From JBNKWA01 sp050299555 (GTDB lineage Bacteria; Pseudomonadota; Alphaproteobacteria; Rhodobacterales; Rhodobacteraceae): DNA of 53,580 nt. This document shows positions 26,868 to 35,468 of this stretch, in pieces; positions within the stretch are counted from its first letter, which is position 1; each line of letters begins with the position of its first letter. The position numbers were made by a program, and so were the translations under genes. The stretch is from positions 1 through 53,580 of the forward strand of contig JBNKWA010000039.1 in assembly GCA_050299555.1 (NCBI GenBank), read 5' to 3'. The notes beneath the pieces were generated by a model. It searched no databases, was not told the DNA's origin, and saw only the letters and a program-made list of their open reading frames with translations.

Positions 26868-27650
26868 ATGTACGATTTCGACTTCGTCCGCCCGGGAAGC
26901 GTTGAAGAGGCGCTGGCGGCGCTTGCCGCCGACGGGGCGCAGGCGCTGGGTGGTGGCCAGACGCTGATCCCGAGCCTCAAGCAGCGGCTCGCCAGCCCGT
27001 CGGTACTGGTCAGCCTGACCGGCATCGCCGCCCTGAAGGGGGTGCGCGAGAAGGACGGGGTGCTGACCATCGGGGCGATGACCCCGCATGCGGTGGTGGC
27101 CCGCGAGGCCGGGGCCTATCCGGCGCTGGCCGCGATGGCGGCCCATATCGGCGATCCCGCGGTGCGGAACCGCGGCACCATCGGCGGCAGCCTGGCCAAC
27201 AACGATCCCGCGGCCTGCTATCCGGCGGCGGCGCTGGCCTCGGGCGCGACGGTGGTCACCAATGCCCGCGAGATCGCCGCGGACGACTTCTTCCAGGGCC
27301 TTTTCGCCACCGCGCTGGACGAGGGCGAGCTGGTCACCGAGGTGCGCTTTCCCATACCGGAGCGGGCCAGCTATCAGAAGTTCTGCCAGCCGGCGTCGCG
27401 CTTTGCCCTGGTCGGGGTCTTCGTGGCGAAGTCCGCCGACGGGGTCCGGGTGGCGGTGACCGGCGCCGGCGAGAACGGCGTCTTCCGCTGGGCCGAGGCC
27501 GAGGCGGCGCTGTCGGCAAACTACGCGGCGGAGGCCATCGCCGGGCTCGCCCTTCCGTCCGACGGGCTGGTCGGCGACCTTCACGGCACGCCCGAATATC
27601 GCGCCCATCTGGTCAAGGTTTTGACCGGACGCGCCGTGGCGGCAAGCTGA
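26868..27650 (+). CDS. Molybdenum hydroxylase FAD subunit (CoxM-like)
   Basis: A 260-residue FAD-binding subunit. Flavin motifs are clear: GGGQTLIPSLKQRL near residue 30 and HIGDPAVRNRGTIGGSLANN near residue 95, followed by DPAACYPAAALASGA. A short C-terminal CO-dehydrogenase flavoprotein domain follows (ASRFALVGVFVA). It passes electrons from the CoxS-type clusters to an acceptor such as quinone. GAGGGAGAG precedes ATG 26868. A strong hairpin follows the gene, so the operon seems to end after coxM, with no large subunit. Confidence 0.93.
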   Translation: MYDFDFVRPGSVEEALAALAADGAQALGGGQTLIPSLKQRLASPSVLVSLTGIAALKGVREKDGVLTIGAMTPHAVVAREAGAYPALAAMAAHIGDPAVRNRGTIGGSLANNDPAACYPAAALASGATVVTNAREIAADDFFQGLFATALDEGELVTEVRFPIPERASYQKFCQPASRFALVGVFVAKSADGVRVAVTGAGENGVFRWAEAEAALSANYAAEAIAGLALPSDGLVGDLHGTPEYRAHLVKVLTGRAVAAS

Positions 27651-27696
27651 GCCCCAGGGCCTCGGCCCGGCGGGGCGAACCACGCCCGTTCCGGGG

Positions 27697-27718
27697 TCCC
27701 GCGGTGGAAACCGCGGGA
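27697..27718 (+). terminator. Hairpin terminator after coxM-like gene
   Basis: TCCCGCGGT (27697-27705) and ACCGCGGGA (27710-27718) form a perfect 9-bp stem closed by a GGAA (GNRA) tetraloop, 46 bases past the stop. Only TT follows, so termination strength is uncertain. Confidence 0.6.
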
Positions 27719-27815
27719 TTATGCAGCATTTGAGCGATCCCGCGGCGTGGGCTTAACGCTCCATTAGGCAAAACGCCCCGACCATCCCGACCAAACCCCC
27801 AGAAGGGATCGGGAT

Positions 27816-28271
27816 ATGGAAACGACCTCTGCCAAGATCTCGCTGTCCGCGCTGCCGGAGCCTGGGCCGCTGGCGGGCCTCACCATCACCCTGGTCGAGG
27901 ACAGCAAGACCGCGTCGGATGCCATCCGGCTTCTGGCGCTGACCGGCGGCGCCCGGGTGCGCCGGGCCGATACGCTGACGGCGGCGCGCCGGCACGTGGC
28001 GCTGTATCGCCCGCATGCGGTGATCGTCGATCTCGGCCTGCCGGACGGTGACGGGATCGACCTGATCCGCGAACTGGCGGTGGTGCCCGGGCCGCGGCCG
28101 GCGGTGGTGGCGATCTCGGGCCGCGACCCCTCGTCCTGGGCGGACGCCGCGCGCGAGGCCGGTGCCGGCGCCATGCTGGCCAAGCCCATCGCCAATGTGG
28201 AGCAGTTGCGGAGCGCCATCGCCCAGGCGATGCCCTCGGCGGCAGGCGAGGCGACCGACCCGGCCGCCTGA
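27816..28271 (+). CDS. Stand-alone response-regulator receiver protein
   Basis: A 151-residue protein consisting of one CheY-like receiver domain after a 20-residue lead. Acidic pocket LVEDSKTAS, phospho-acceptor Asp in AVIVDLGLPDGDGIDL, the Ser in VVAISGRD and the Lys in MLAKPIANV are all in place, so it should be phosphorylated. There is no output domain, and no histidine kinase is encoded nearby. It may be a phospho-relay or a protein-binding switch. AGAAGGGATCGGG lies before ATG 27816, and the terminator 100 bases upstream separates it from coxM. Confidence 0.88.
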   Translation: METTSAKISLSALPEPGPLAGLTITLVEDSKTASDAIRLLALTGGARVRRADTLTAARRHVALYRPHAVIVDLGLPDGDGIDLIRELAVVPGPRPAVVAISGRDPSSWADAAREAGAGAMLAKPIANVEQLRSAIAQAMPSAAGEATDPAA

Positions 28272-28390
28272 CCGCCCGGATCAGCGACGGGGCCGAGGCC
28301 GGTGATCCCGGTCTGTCCCGGCGCGAGCGTTGAGTCTCGGGCATGACCCCGGAACGGGTGTGCCGGCCAATGCATCGCAGGGTCCGCGTC

Positions 28391-28459
28391 GCTGCCCGGG
28401 CGATCCCGTGGGGCCAATCCACAATTCCTTTGGATCCGCGCTTGCTGCCCGGGCGATCC
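28391..28459. repeat. 16-base direct repeat in the gap after the receiver gene
   Basis: GCTGCCCGGGCGATCC occurs at 28391-28406 and again at 28444-28459, 53 bases apart, in the 194-base convergent gap 28272-28465. Each copy holds a TGCCCGGGC-like palindrome. It may be part of a terminator array; nothing else is seen in this gap. Confidence 0.5.
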
Positions 28460-28465
28460 GCGGGG

Positions 28466-29350
28466 CTACTCGGCCAGGCGGTATTCCAGCACGCTGGTCT
28501 GCAACAGTCCGCCGCCGTCATCGGTGATCAGCGTGACCCTGGTCACGCCGTCAGCATCGCGCCAGACGTCGATGCCTTCGGTATCGCCGACGGTGGGAAA
28601 CCCTGTCTCCAGCAACGTCTCGCCGCCGTCGTAGCCGTCGCCGGTGACGCCAAAACGGCGCACGCGGCTGGCGAAGCCGTACCACCGCTGCGCCCGCTCG
28701 ACGATCCACAGCCGCCCGTCCGGGCCGAAATCGGCGCCGGTGACCAGAAAGTCGCCGCTGCGCGCCAGCCCGCCCTTCACCGCCCAATGGCCACCGGCAA
28801 GGCGATAGACCGGGAACGGCCGGTCGAGCTTTCCCGAGCGCTCCGGCACGGTGTAGATTGCCCCCTCGGTATCCACCGCCAGGGCCTCGAGCGAGGAGTT
28901 GTTCTGCAGCTCGTCGCGGAAGGGCAGGTCGGGCAGCGCCTCGGCCGGGCCGGCGATCTCGGCATAGCGCCAGACGCGGTGGTTGGCCTCGAACGAGACC
29001 AGGATCGTGCCGGCGGCCTCGACCGCGATACCCTCGGCGTCGATGTCGAAGCGGGTCACCGGCCGTCCGGCGGTATCCAGGAGCGGCCCGGCGCGCAGCG
29101 ACTCGATGCCCGCCAGCCGGCCGCCGTCGCGCACCAGCCGGGCCTCGGCCCAGTGGCCCTTGTCGGAGACGGTGATGAAGCTGTCGCCATCGGGAGCCAT
29201 GGCGATGGCCGAGAAGCTGCCGAACGGCGCGAAGTCGGGCACCCAGACGGCGCCGCCATCGGCAACCAGGCGAGGTTCGGCCGCGACCGGCGCCGCGACA
29301 AGCGCGCCGAGGGCTATCGCCTGGATCAGTTGGCGAGGACGGCGCGGCAC
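28466..29350 (-). CDS. Exported phytase-like esterase-domain protein
   Basis: A 294-residue protein with a signal peptide (MPRRPRQLIQAIALGALVAA, cut likely after APVAA) and a beta-propeller-type phytase-like domain (PF13449 type): SAIAMAPDGDSFITVSDKG, RFDIDAEGIAVEAAG, ELQNNSSLEALAVDTEG, GLARSGDFLVTGADFGPDGR and GDTEGIDVWRD. Such proteins sit in the periplasm; phosphatase or esterase activity is assumed from name only. The GTG start at 29350 overlaps mepA by 25 bases, so the first residues are coded in two frames. No good ribosome site is seen, consistent with coupling to mepA translation. Confidence 0.78.
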   Translation of the reverse strand: MPRRPRQLIQAIALGALVAAPVAAEPRLVADGGAVWVPDFAPFGSFSAIAMAPDGDSFITVSDKGHWAEARLVRDGGRLAGIESLRAGPLLDTAGRPVTRFDIDAEGIAVEAAGTILVSFEANHRVWRYAEIAGPAEALPDLPFRDELQNNSSLEALAVDTEGAIYTVPERSGKLDRPFPVYRLAGGHWAVKGGLARSGDFLVTGADFGPDGRLWIVERAQRWYGFASRVRRFGVTGDGYDGGETLLETGFPTVGDTEGIDVWRDADGVTRVTLITDDGGGLLQTSVLEYRLAE

Positions 29351-30183
29351 TGCTTGGGCAGATCGGCCAGCGTCAGCGGCGGCTTCGGCTTAACGGGCTT
29401 GGCGTTGGGGTCCGGCATGGCGGGTTTCAGCGCGTCGGTCACCCACCAGATCGCCTCCTCGCAGCCATCGCCGGCCGGGATCGGGTCCTGCTCGACGCAG
29501 CCGGCGACCCCGCGCGGGCAGTTCAGCCGCACGTGGAAGTGGTCGTCATGGCCCCACCATGGCCGGAGCTTGCGCAGATAGGTGCGGTCGCCCTTCTCGT
29601 CGGCGCACATCCGCAGCTTGGCCGGCGCGGTGACGAAGATCCGCGCCACGGCCGGGTCCGAGGCGGCGGCGCGCAGGATCCGGTGGTGCGCCGTGGTCCA
29701 GTTGCCGTTCACGTGGCGCTGGTCCGCCGCCCTGACCGAGATCGAGGAAAGCTGCTCGCGCTCGGCCTGGGTGAGGTCGAGCCGCGTCGCCGGCAGCATC
29801 CAGATGTCGGCGTCCAGCCCGACCTGGTGGCTGGCATGGCCGCTCAGCATCGGCCCGCCCCTCGGCTGCGAGATGTCGCCGACATAGATGCCGCGCCAGC
29901 CCGCGTTGACCGCCGCGTCGCCCAGCCGGGCGATGAAGCGGATCATGTCGGGATGGCCCCAGTTGCGGTTGCGGCTAAGCCGCATGGCCTGCCAGGTGGG
30001 GCCGGTCTCGGGCAGTTGCACGGCGCCGGCGAGGCAGCCCTTGGAATACTGCCCGAGCGCGTAGGGCTTGTGCGGCGAGCCGGTCTTCACCGCGCCGAAA
30101 TACTGCTTGGCCGGCGGTTCGGCGGCCCACGCCGGAACGGTTGCGATGAGGGCCGCAACCAGCATCACTGTCAAACGGATCAT
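29326..30183 (-). CDS. mepA: Penicillin-insensitive murein endopeptidase
   Basis: A periplasmic LAS-type zinc endopeptidase that cuts D-Ala-mDAP cross-links in peptidoglycan. The 285-residue precursor has a signal peptide (MIRLTVMLVAALIATVPAWA). The metal site is visible as SGHASHQVGLDADIW, with ligands expected at His 119 and Asp 126, and a third His in WWGHDDHFHVRLNCP. Six Cys (for example KGC, RMC, NCPRGVAGC, DGC) match the disulfide-rich family. AAAGGAGG lies 8 bases before ATG 30183. It overlaps the phytase-like gene at its 3' end and is probably in an operon with it. Confidence 0.95.
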   Translation of the reverse strand: MIRLTVMLVAALIATVPAWAAEPPAKQYFGAVKTGSPHKPYALGQYSKGCLAGAVQLPETGPTWQAMRLSRNRNWGHPDMIRFIARLGDAAVNAGWRGIYVGDISQPRGGPMLSGHASHQVGLDADIWMLPATRLDLTQAEREQLSSISVRAADQRHVNGNWTTAHHRILRAAASDPAVARIFVTAPAKLRMCADEKGDRTYLRKLRPWWGHDDHFHVRLNCPRGVAGCVEQDPIPAGDGCEEAIWWVTDALKPAMPDPNAKPVKPKPPLTLADLPKQCRAVLAN

Positions 30184-30218
30184 GCCCGATGCCTCCTTTC
30201 GGCCCGCACTGGCACCCC

Positions 30219-31589
30219 TCAGGCGGCGACGGGCTCGGCTTTGACCCAGTGTAGCAGACCAAGCCCCAGGGCGAAAAGCACGATCACCGGGCTGACCCCG
30301 ATGGCCTGGCTGCCGCTGAGCCCGGTGGCCAGCGCGATCGCCCAGGGCGCGATGAAGGCGGTGGCCTTGCCAGACAGCGCATAGAGGCCGAAGGCCTCGG
30401 TCATCGGCACCCGGCCCTCGGCATGGTGCACCAGAAGCGTGCGCGAGGCTGCCTGCAGCGCCCCGCCAGCGGCGCCGATCAGCGCGCCGCAGATGTAGAA
30501 GGTGATGTCGGGCAGGGATGAGCCCGGGCCTACCGGCAGGCCGGCGACGGTGGTGCGGCTGGTGGTCAGCGACACCGCGCAGACGGCGATCAGGACGATG
30601 ATGGCGGTGGAGATCACCGGCCGCGGGCCGAAGGCGCGGTCGCATCGCCCGCCGACCCAGGCGCCGATCGCGCCGGTAATGGCCGCGACGATGCCGAAGA
30701 GCCCGAGCTGGAACACGCCCCAGCCCAGCACCCCGCCGGCATAGATGCCGCCGAAGATGTAGAGGCCCGCCAGCGCGTCGCGGTAGATCATGCTGGCCAG
30801 AAGATAGCGCCCGAGCCCCGGCATCGACGGCAGCCTCAGCACCGTGCGGGCCAGTGCGCGCAGGCCGCCGGATGTCGCCTGGCCCAGGCCCATGCGCCGC
30901 GGCGGGTCGGGAACGAAAAGGAACAGCGGCACCGCGAAGACGGCGAACCAGAGCGCGGTCAGGGGCCCGGTGGCGCGGGCTGGCTCGCCCAGGGCGGGGT
31001 CGAGCCCGAAAAGCGGCTGAAGCCCGATCAGCGTCGTCTCGCGCCCCGGCGCCGGGGCGAGCAGGAGCAGCACCAGCGCCAGCGAGATCACGCCGCCGAC
31101 ATAACCGAGCGCCCAGCCCGAGCCGGAGATGCGCCCCGTCTCCTCGCGCGGGCCGAGCTCGGGCAGCATGGCGCTGGTGAAGGTCATCATCAGCTCGGCG
31201 CCGACGAAGGCGATCACGAAGGCGACCAGCACCGGTGTCGGATCGGCCATGCCGGGCGCCGCCGGCCAGAGGCCGAGGCAGCCCACGACCATCAGCGCCG
31301 AGAAGGCGAGGATCCACGGCTTGCGCGGGCCGGCACAGTCGGCGATGGCGCCGAGGATCGGCGCCGACAGGGCGACGATGGCGCCGGCGATGCCGGCCCA
31401 GCTTGCCCAGAGCGCCTGCCCGGCGGCCGGGTCGGCGGCGACCTGCGAGGCGAAATAGGGCGCGAAGGTGAAGGTGATGATCAGCGTGTGGAACGGCTGG
31501 TTGGCCCAGTCGAACAGCATCCACGAGAATACCGCACGCTTGCCCGCCGATGCCGGCCGGCCTTTTGTCCTCGCGCCGCCCGCCTGCAT
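30219..31589 (-). CDS. MFS transporter of the UMF1/Atg22-like type
   Basis: A 456-residue membrane protein with about 12 helices. The opening WMLFDWANQPFHTLIITFTFAPYF is the signature of the UMF1/Atg22-like branch (the family's conserved DWAN motif). A cytoplasmic loop with LPELGPREETGRISGSGWALGY follows helix 4, another family feature. Substrate unknown; distant homologs export amino acids from vacuoles. The gene is 35 bases upstream of mepA on the same strand and may share its transcript. Start ATG 31589. Confidence 0.85.
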   Translation of the reverse strand: MQAGGARTKGRPASAGKRAVFSWMLFDWANQPFHTLIITFTFAPYFASQVAADPAAGQALWASWAGIAGAIVALSAPILGAIADCAGPRKPWILAFSALMVVGCLGLWPAAPGMADPTPVLVAFVIAFVGAELMMTFTSAMLPELGPREETGRISGSGWALGYVGGVISLALVLLLLAPAPGRETTLIGLQPLFGLDPALGEPARATGPLTALWFAVFAVPLFLFVPDPPRRMGLGQATSGGLRALARTVLRLPSMPGLGRYLLASMIYRDALAGLYIFGGIYAGGVLGWGVFQLGLFGIVAAITGAIGAWVGGRCDRAFGPRPVISTAIIVLIAVCAVSLTTSRTTVAGLPVGPGSSLPDITFYICGALIGAAGGALQAASRTLLVHHAEGRVPMTEAFGLYALSGKATAFIAPWAIALATGLSGSQAIGVSPVIVLFALGLGLLHWVKAEPVAA

Positions 31590-31656
31590 GTGCCTCGTAT
31601 CCCGCCTGTTTCCGGGCGGTTATGGCACCGCCCCGGCAGGTCCGGCAAGGTCGCGG

Positions 31657-32112
31657 TCAGTTCACCGCGTCGGCGAACGCATCCACGGCCCGCACCACCA
31701 GAAGCGAGGCGGTCAGCACCTCCAGCACCTTGTTGTTGTTGCCGACGCGCAGATACATCCGGTCGTCGGGCAGGCGCGGCAGACCGTAGCGGCCGGGGTC
31801 GCGGATGATGACATAGCGGATGTCGCCGGGCAGCGGCTCGCCGATGCGGACGATCCGCACCGGATGATCGTCGCGGTTGCCGGCCCGGTAGCCGTCGCGA
31901 AAACCGTCGCGGTAGTCGCCGCCCCGATAGGCACTGCGGTCGTCGTCGTGGCGATCGTACCCATGGCCGCCCTTCTTGGCCTGGCCGGGCGGCACGCAGG
32001 GCACCGCCTTCTTGGCGAGGCCTGGCGGGCAGAAGCCGCCACCAGCCATGGCCGGCGCGGCGACGATCAGGCCGGCGACAAGAAGCGCGGCAAATGACGC
32101 GATGACCCGCAT
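31657..32112 (-). CDS. Exported RcnB-like protein
   Basis: A 151-residue protein with a clear signal peptide (MRVIASFAALLVAGLIVAAP, cut after AMA). The mature part begins with a Cys/Pro/Lys motif repeated twice (FCPPGLAKKAVPC, VPPGQAKKGGHG), then a low-complexity, Asp/Arg/Tyr-rich stretch, then a compact C-terminal region (GDIRYVIIRDPGRYGLPRLP, MYLRVGNNNKVLEVL) that matches the RcnB layout. RcnB modulates nickel/cobalt export in enterobacteria; for alphaproteobacterial homologs the role is unknown. Start ATG 32112. Confidence 0.65.
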   Translation of the reverse strand: MRVIASFAALLVAGLIVAAPAMAGGGFCPPGLAKKAVPCVPPGQAKKGGHGYDRHDDDRSAYRGGDYRDGFRDGYRAGNRDDHPVRIVRIGEPLPGDIRYVIIRDPGRYGLPRLPDDRMYLRVGNNNKVLEVLTASLLVVRAVDAFADAVN

Positions 32113-32231
32113 GACGATACTCCCATTGCGCGAAGGTTCCGGCCGGACCCTATGGCCGCGCGGCGGGCGGATGGAAACCGCCGGGCCGCCGATTGCCCGC
32201 TTGCGGCGGTGCCTTGCCGATCCGCTGTGGC

Positions 32232-32762
32232 TCAGCGCTCCGGCGGCCAGGCCCTTTGCCCTTCGGCCGCGATCCAGGCGCCGACCCAGCCCGGCATCTC
32301 GGGCCGCCAGTCGGGCTGGCCCAGCGCGTCGGCCACCCGGTCGGTCGCCACGATGCCCCCGGGACCGGTAACGGCGCCGCGGTAGAGCAGCGAGGCCAGC
32401 GCCTCGCCCCGCCGCCACAGCACCTGATGGATGTAGATGAACCTCTCGTCGCGGCCGATGCAGCGCGAGCGCAACTCGAAGCGGTGGAACATCCGCACCC
32501 GGCGCCGGTAGCGCACCGAGACGCCGGCGAGGGCCAGCCCCCAGCCGTTCCGCCTGAGGGTCGAGAACAGCCCGGTCCGGACCACCAGCGGTATGCGGCC
32601 GAGATCGGCCAGCGTCAGCATGCGGCCGTTGTTGAGCTCCAGGAAGGGGTCGATGTCCCAGGGCATGCAGGTGTGGCGCGAGACGTGGGTTCCGTCCAGC
32701 GGCAGCGGCCCGGCCTGGGCAGTGATGGCCATTTCGATGGCGAAGCGGAGGACGGGATACAT
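32232..32762 (-). CDS. Acyl-CoA thioesterase-like hotdog protein
   Basis: A 176-residue protein of the THEM6/4HBT-2 type hotdog fold. The strand THVSRHTCMPWDIDPFLELNNGR and the following helix MLTLADLGRIPLVVRTGL match the pattern in which the Asp (in DIDPF) is catalytic in related enzymes. Later strands include VSVRYRRRVRMFHRFELRSRC and RFIYIHQVLWRRGEALAS. Probably cleaves fatty acyl-CoA esters, but the acyl range is unknown. It lies between the RcnB-like gene (119 bases) and a terminator that isolates it from the ankyrin gene. Confidence 0.75.
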   Translation of the reverse strand: MYPVLRFAIEMAITAQAGPLPLDGTHVSRHTCMPWDIDPFLELNNGRMLTLADLGRIPLVVRTGLFSTLRRNGWGLALAGVSVRYRRRVRMFHRFELRSRCIGRDERFIYIHQVLWRRGEALASLLYRGAVTGPGGIVATDRVADALGQPDWRPEMPGWVGAWIAAEGQRAWPPER

Positions 32763-32812
32763 CGGCGGCGGCTCCCTGCCGGGCCAGCTTGGCCGGCCGG
32801 GCGACGGCGGGC

Positions 32813-32837
32813 AAGGGATGACGGCACGTCATCCCTT
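32813..32837 (-). terminator. Strong hairpin after the ankyrin gene
   Basis: AAGGGATGACG (32813-32823) and CGTCATCCCTT (32827-32837) form a perfect 11-bp stem with a 3-base loop. It starts 20 bases past the ankyrin gene stop on the minus strand and has A/T at both ends, so it can work in either direction. Confidence 0.75.
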
Positions 32838-32856
32838 TGGGTTCACGCTGTTGGCG

Positions 32857-34097
32857 TCAGTCGCCAAGCCGGTCCGGATGCGCCTCGGCCCAGTCCAGCA
32901 GGAACGCCACCATCGCCTCGTTCATGGCGCGCCTGATCTCGGCGCGCTTCAGCACCGCGCCCGCCTCCAGCACCAGCCGCATGCAGGCCACGTGGTCGCG
33001 GGTCCCGGCGTCCGGCTGGTTTTCCGAGCCGTGGATGATGGTGCCGACGATGTCGCCGCCATAGCCGTTGACGTGCGTCAGGTCGGGGGCCAGCGTCAGC
33101 AGCCATGCGACGTGCCCGGGCAGCCCGGCCCAGCCGGCGATGTGCAGGGGTGGCATCCCCATCTCGTCGGTCTGCGAGGGGTCGAGCCCCGCCTCCACCA
33201 GCGCCCTGGCATGGGCAAGCCCGTTCTCGCGCATGGCGATCCGGGTCAGAAGCAGGCGCGCCTCGTTCGTCAGCGGCAGCCGTGCCAGCGGCCGGGGTCG
33301 GCGCCGTGTTCCAGCAGCAGCCGCACCCCGTCGAGATTGTCGAAATCGAGCATGCGCGCCAGGGCGTTGGTGCCTTGCGTGCAGGCGCCGTGCCGCAGAA
33401 GCAGCCGCACGCCGTCCAGATGGCCAAGCTCGGTCGCGTGGTAGAGCGACTCGTTGTCGTCGGGCGAGGCGCCATGGTCGAGCAGCCACGCCGCGAGCGC
33501 CAGGTTGCCCGCATGCCCGATCGCGCCGTAAAGCGCCGACAGCCGGTGCGGCGAGACGGGCTCGGCCGGGTAGCTGTCGTTGACATCGGCGCCATGGGCC
33601 AACAGCGCTTCGGCAACCGCGATCATGTCGGCCTCGCGCCCGGGCGCGGCGCGGAAATGCCGCGAGAAGGCCAGGTGCAGGATCGGCGTGCGGATGCCGA
33701 CCGCCTGCGTCGCCACCCCGGGGTCCTCGGCCAGCGCCGCGCGCACGCCCACGATGTCGCAAAGCGCGCAGCTCAGCCCCAGATCGGCCCGGCCCAGGCT
33801 CGGCTCGGCCGCCATGAGGTCGCGGACGATCCAGTCCTGCCCCAGATAAAGCGCGATCTTCAGCCGCTCGGCCCGCTGCGCGCGGTCCATGGCCCTGAGT
33901 TCGGTGGCGAATTTCAGTTTCGGCCAGCTTGCATGGCCGGCCTCGCGCGCGATCACGTGCAGCGCGTCGGCATGGCGCAGGCTGCGCCCGTCGGGAAAGA
34001 CCGCGGCGGCGCGGGTCACGGCCTCTGGCTCGCCGGCCTTCACGGCCCGCGCGAGGCGCCTTGCCTGACGGCGCAAATCGTTCAGTGATTGGGTCAT
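32857..34097 (-). pseudogene. Ankyrin-repeat protein gene interrupted by a frameshift
   Basis: Two overlapping reading frames on the minus strand together encode one ankyrin-repeat protein of about 413 residues. The first starts at ATG 34097 (MTQSLNDLRRQARRLARAVK) and carries repeats such as LHLAFSRHFRAAPG, LYGAIGHAGNLALAAWLLDHGAS, LYHATELGHLDGVRLLLRHGA and DFDNLDGVRLLLEHGADPG before hitting a stop at 33270. The second frame resumes near 33290 with RLPLTNEARLLLTRIAMREN, ARALVEAGLDPSQTDEMGMP, PPLHIAGWAGLPGHVAWLL and runs to 32857. One extra G in the minus-strand run around 33292-33296 restores continuity as DPGPLARLPLT, so one base is missing here. It may be a real mutation or a sequencing error in a GC run. 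Confidence 0.8.
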
Positions 34098-34322
34098 CGG
34101 TTACCTCGCCCTTGCCCGTTGGTCCGCCTCGCGGGCGCGAGTTCACCGATCGTGGTGGATCGAATTGACGAGGTGCCGAAACCGGCCTTCCGCGGACCCG
34201 GGTGCCGCCTCGCGCGGCCCGAAAATGCTAGGTCAGGCGGGCCCGCGGCGCAACCCTTCGCCCTTGCACCACGGGGCGGTCGGCATTAGGTCGGGCGGCG
34301 AGCGGGTGCAAGAGGTCCGACG

Positions 34323-34619
34323 ATGACGTCAATTGTGCAGATCATCTTCTTCATTCTGGAGATTCTCTGGTTCCTGGTGATCGCCCATGTGATCATGAGC
34401 TGGCTGATCAATTTCCAGGTCCTCAACATCCGCCAGCCGCTGGTGGCGCAGGTCTGGTACTTCCTGGAGCGGATCCTCGAACCCATCTACGGCCCGATCC
34501 GACGCGGGCTGAGGCGCATCATGCCCGATCTCGGCGGCATCGACATCTCGCCGCTGATCGTCATCATCGTGATCTTCGCGATCCGCACCACGCTGTGGAA
34601 CAACATGCACGCCTTCTAG
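34323..34619 (+). CDS. YggT family membrane protein
   Basis: A 98-residue inner-membrane protein with two hydrophobic hairpin-like segments (IVQIIFFILEILWFLVIAHVI and ISPLIVIIVIFAIRTTLW) around the conserved loop FLERILEPIYGPIRRGLRRIMPDLGGID, diagnostic of YggT. YggT proteins are linked to osmotic or potassium stress and cell envelope assembly, without a defined reaction. AGAGGTCC precedes the ATG at 34323. A TTGCAC/TAGGTC pair with 17-base spacing about 55 bases upstream may be its promoter. It converges on msrA 7 bases away. Confidence 0.9.
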   Translation: MTSIVQIIFFILEILWFLVIAHVIMSWLINFQVLNIRQPLVAQVWYFLERILEPIYGPIRRGLRRIMPDLGGIDISPLIVIIVIFAIRTTLWNNMHAF

Positions 34620-34626
34620 GCGGGCG

Positions 34627-35235
34627 TCAGCTTCCCTGGTTGTGCAGGGCCCGCTCGCCCCATAGCGCATCGACCGTGGCGTCGCGGCGGCAGCCGCGGC
34701 GATAGGTGGTGTAGCGCACCGGGTTCTTCTTGTAGAAATTCTGGTGATAGTCCTCGGCCGGCCAGAAGGCGGCGTCTGGAACGATGGCCGTCACCACCGT
34801 CCGGCCCAGCGCCTTTTCCGCTTCGGCCACCGCGGCCTCGGCCTCGGCCGCCTCGTCGGCATTGCCCGGGAAGATGGCGGTGGTATAGCTGTCGCCCCGG
34901 TCGCAGAACTGGCCGCCATCGTCGGTGGGGTCGATGCTGCGCAGGAACTTGTCCAGCAGCGCGGCATAAGGCAGCACCTCGGCGTCATAGGTGATCCGCA
35001 CCGCCTCGCGATGGCCGGTGCCGCCGGCGACGACCTGCCTGTAGCTGGGGTTGTCGACCGTGCCCCCGGCAAAGCCCGACACCGTCTCCGTGACCCCCTC
35101 GACCTTGTCGAAGTCGGCCTCGACGCACCAGAAGCAGCCGCCGGCGACGACGGCGGTGCGCAGATCCTCGGCCGAGACGGCTGCCGGCGCGCCCAGCATC
35201 AGCGCAACCATGGCGATCCGGGTGGCGGTGGTCAT
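34627..35235 (-). CDS. msrA: Peptide-methionine (S)-S-oxide reductase, exported form
   Basis: MsrA reduces the S-form of methionine sulfoxide in oxidised proteins. The 202-residue protein has the active-site GGCFWCVEADF with the catalytic Cys, SGFAGGTVDNPSY, GTGHREAVRITYD and DYHQNFYKKNP. It begins with a hydrophobic signal (MTTATRIAMVALMLGAPAAV, cut after SAE-type site), so a periplasmic enzyme is likely. Extra Cys residues (QFCDRGDS, RGCRRD) may resolve the disulfide. No msrB is adjacent. A stand-alone gene convergent with yggT. Confidence 0.93.
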   Translation of the reverse strand: MTTATRIAMVALMLGAPAAVSAEDLRTAVVAGGCFWCVEADFDKVEGVTETVSGFAGGTVDNPSYRQVVAGGTGHREAVRITYDAEVLPYAALLDKFLRSIDPTDDGGQFCDRGDSYTTAIFPGNADEAAEAEAAVAEAEKALGRTVVTAIVPDAAFWPAEDYHQNFYKKNPVRYTTYRRGCRRDATVDALWGERALHNQGS

Positions 35236-35330
35236 GTCGGCTCCTCCTCTGCGGCCGAATCCTCGCCGCGCTGGCCGCCAATAGCAACTGACAATGGGGT
35301 GAGACGCGCCAGGGGCCCGCGACTTCGCGC

Positions 35331-35359
35331 TTGCATCGCTTGAGGCTTCACCCTAATCA
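35331..35359 (+). promoter_or_regulatory. Candidate promoter for tRNA-Thr
   Basis: TTGCAT (35331-35336) and TAATCA (35354-35359) are spaced by 17 bases; the start would be near 35366, leaving about 27 leader bases before the tRNA at 35393. Both boxes match the consensus at most positions. Confidence 0.5.
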
Positions 35360-35392
35360 GGCGCCGTCGCGGGGCCCCGGCCGCCACGGCAC

Positions 35393-35468
35393 GCCGGTGT
35401 AGCTCAGCTGGTAGAGCACGTCATTCGTAATGATGGGGTCGGGGGTTCGAGTCCCTTCACCGGCACCA
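35393..35468 (+). tRNA. tRNA-Thr, anticodon CGT
   Basis: A 76-base cloverleaf with encoded CCA. Acceptor stem GCCGGTG pairs with CACCGGC; D arm GCTC/GAGC; anticodon stem CGTCA/TGATG around loop TTCGTAA, giving anticodon CGT for ACG codons; T arm GGGGG TTCGAGT CCCTT (two G-T pairs). The sequence ends ACCA. Its 3' part could serve as an integration site, but no integrase or matching direct repeat is present. The 209 bases after it (35469-35677) contain no gene that I can support. Confidence 0.97.
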
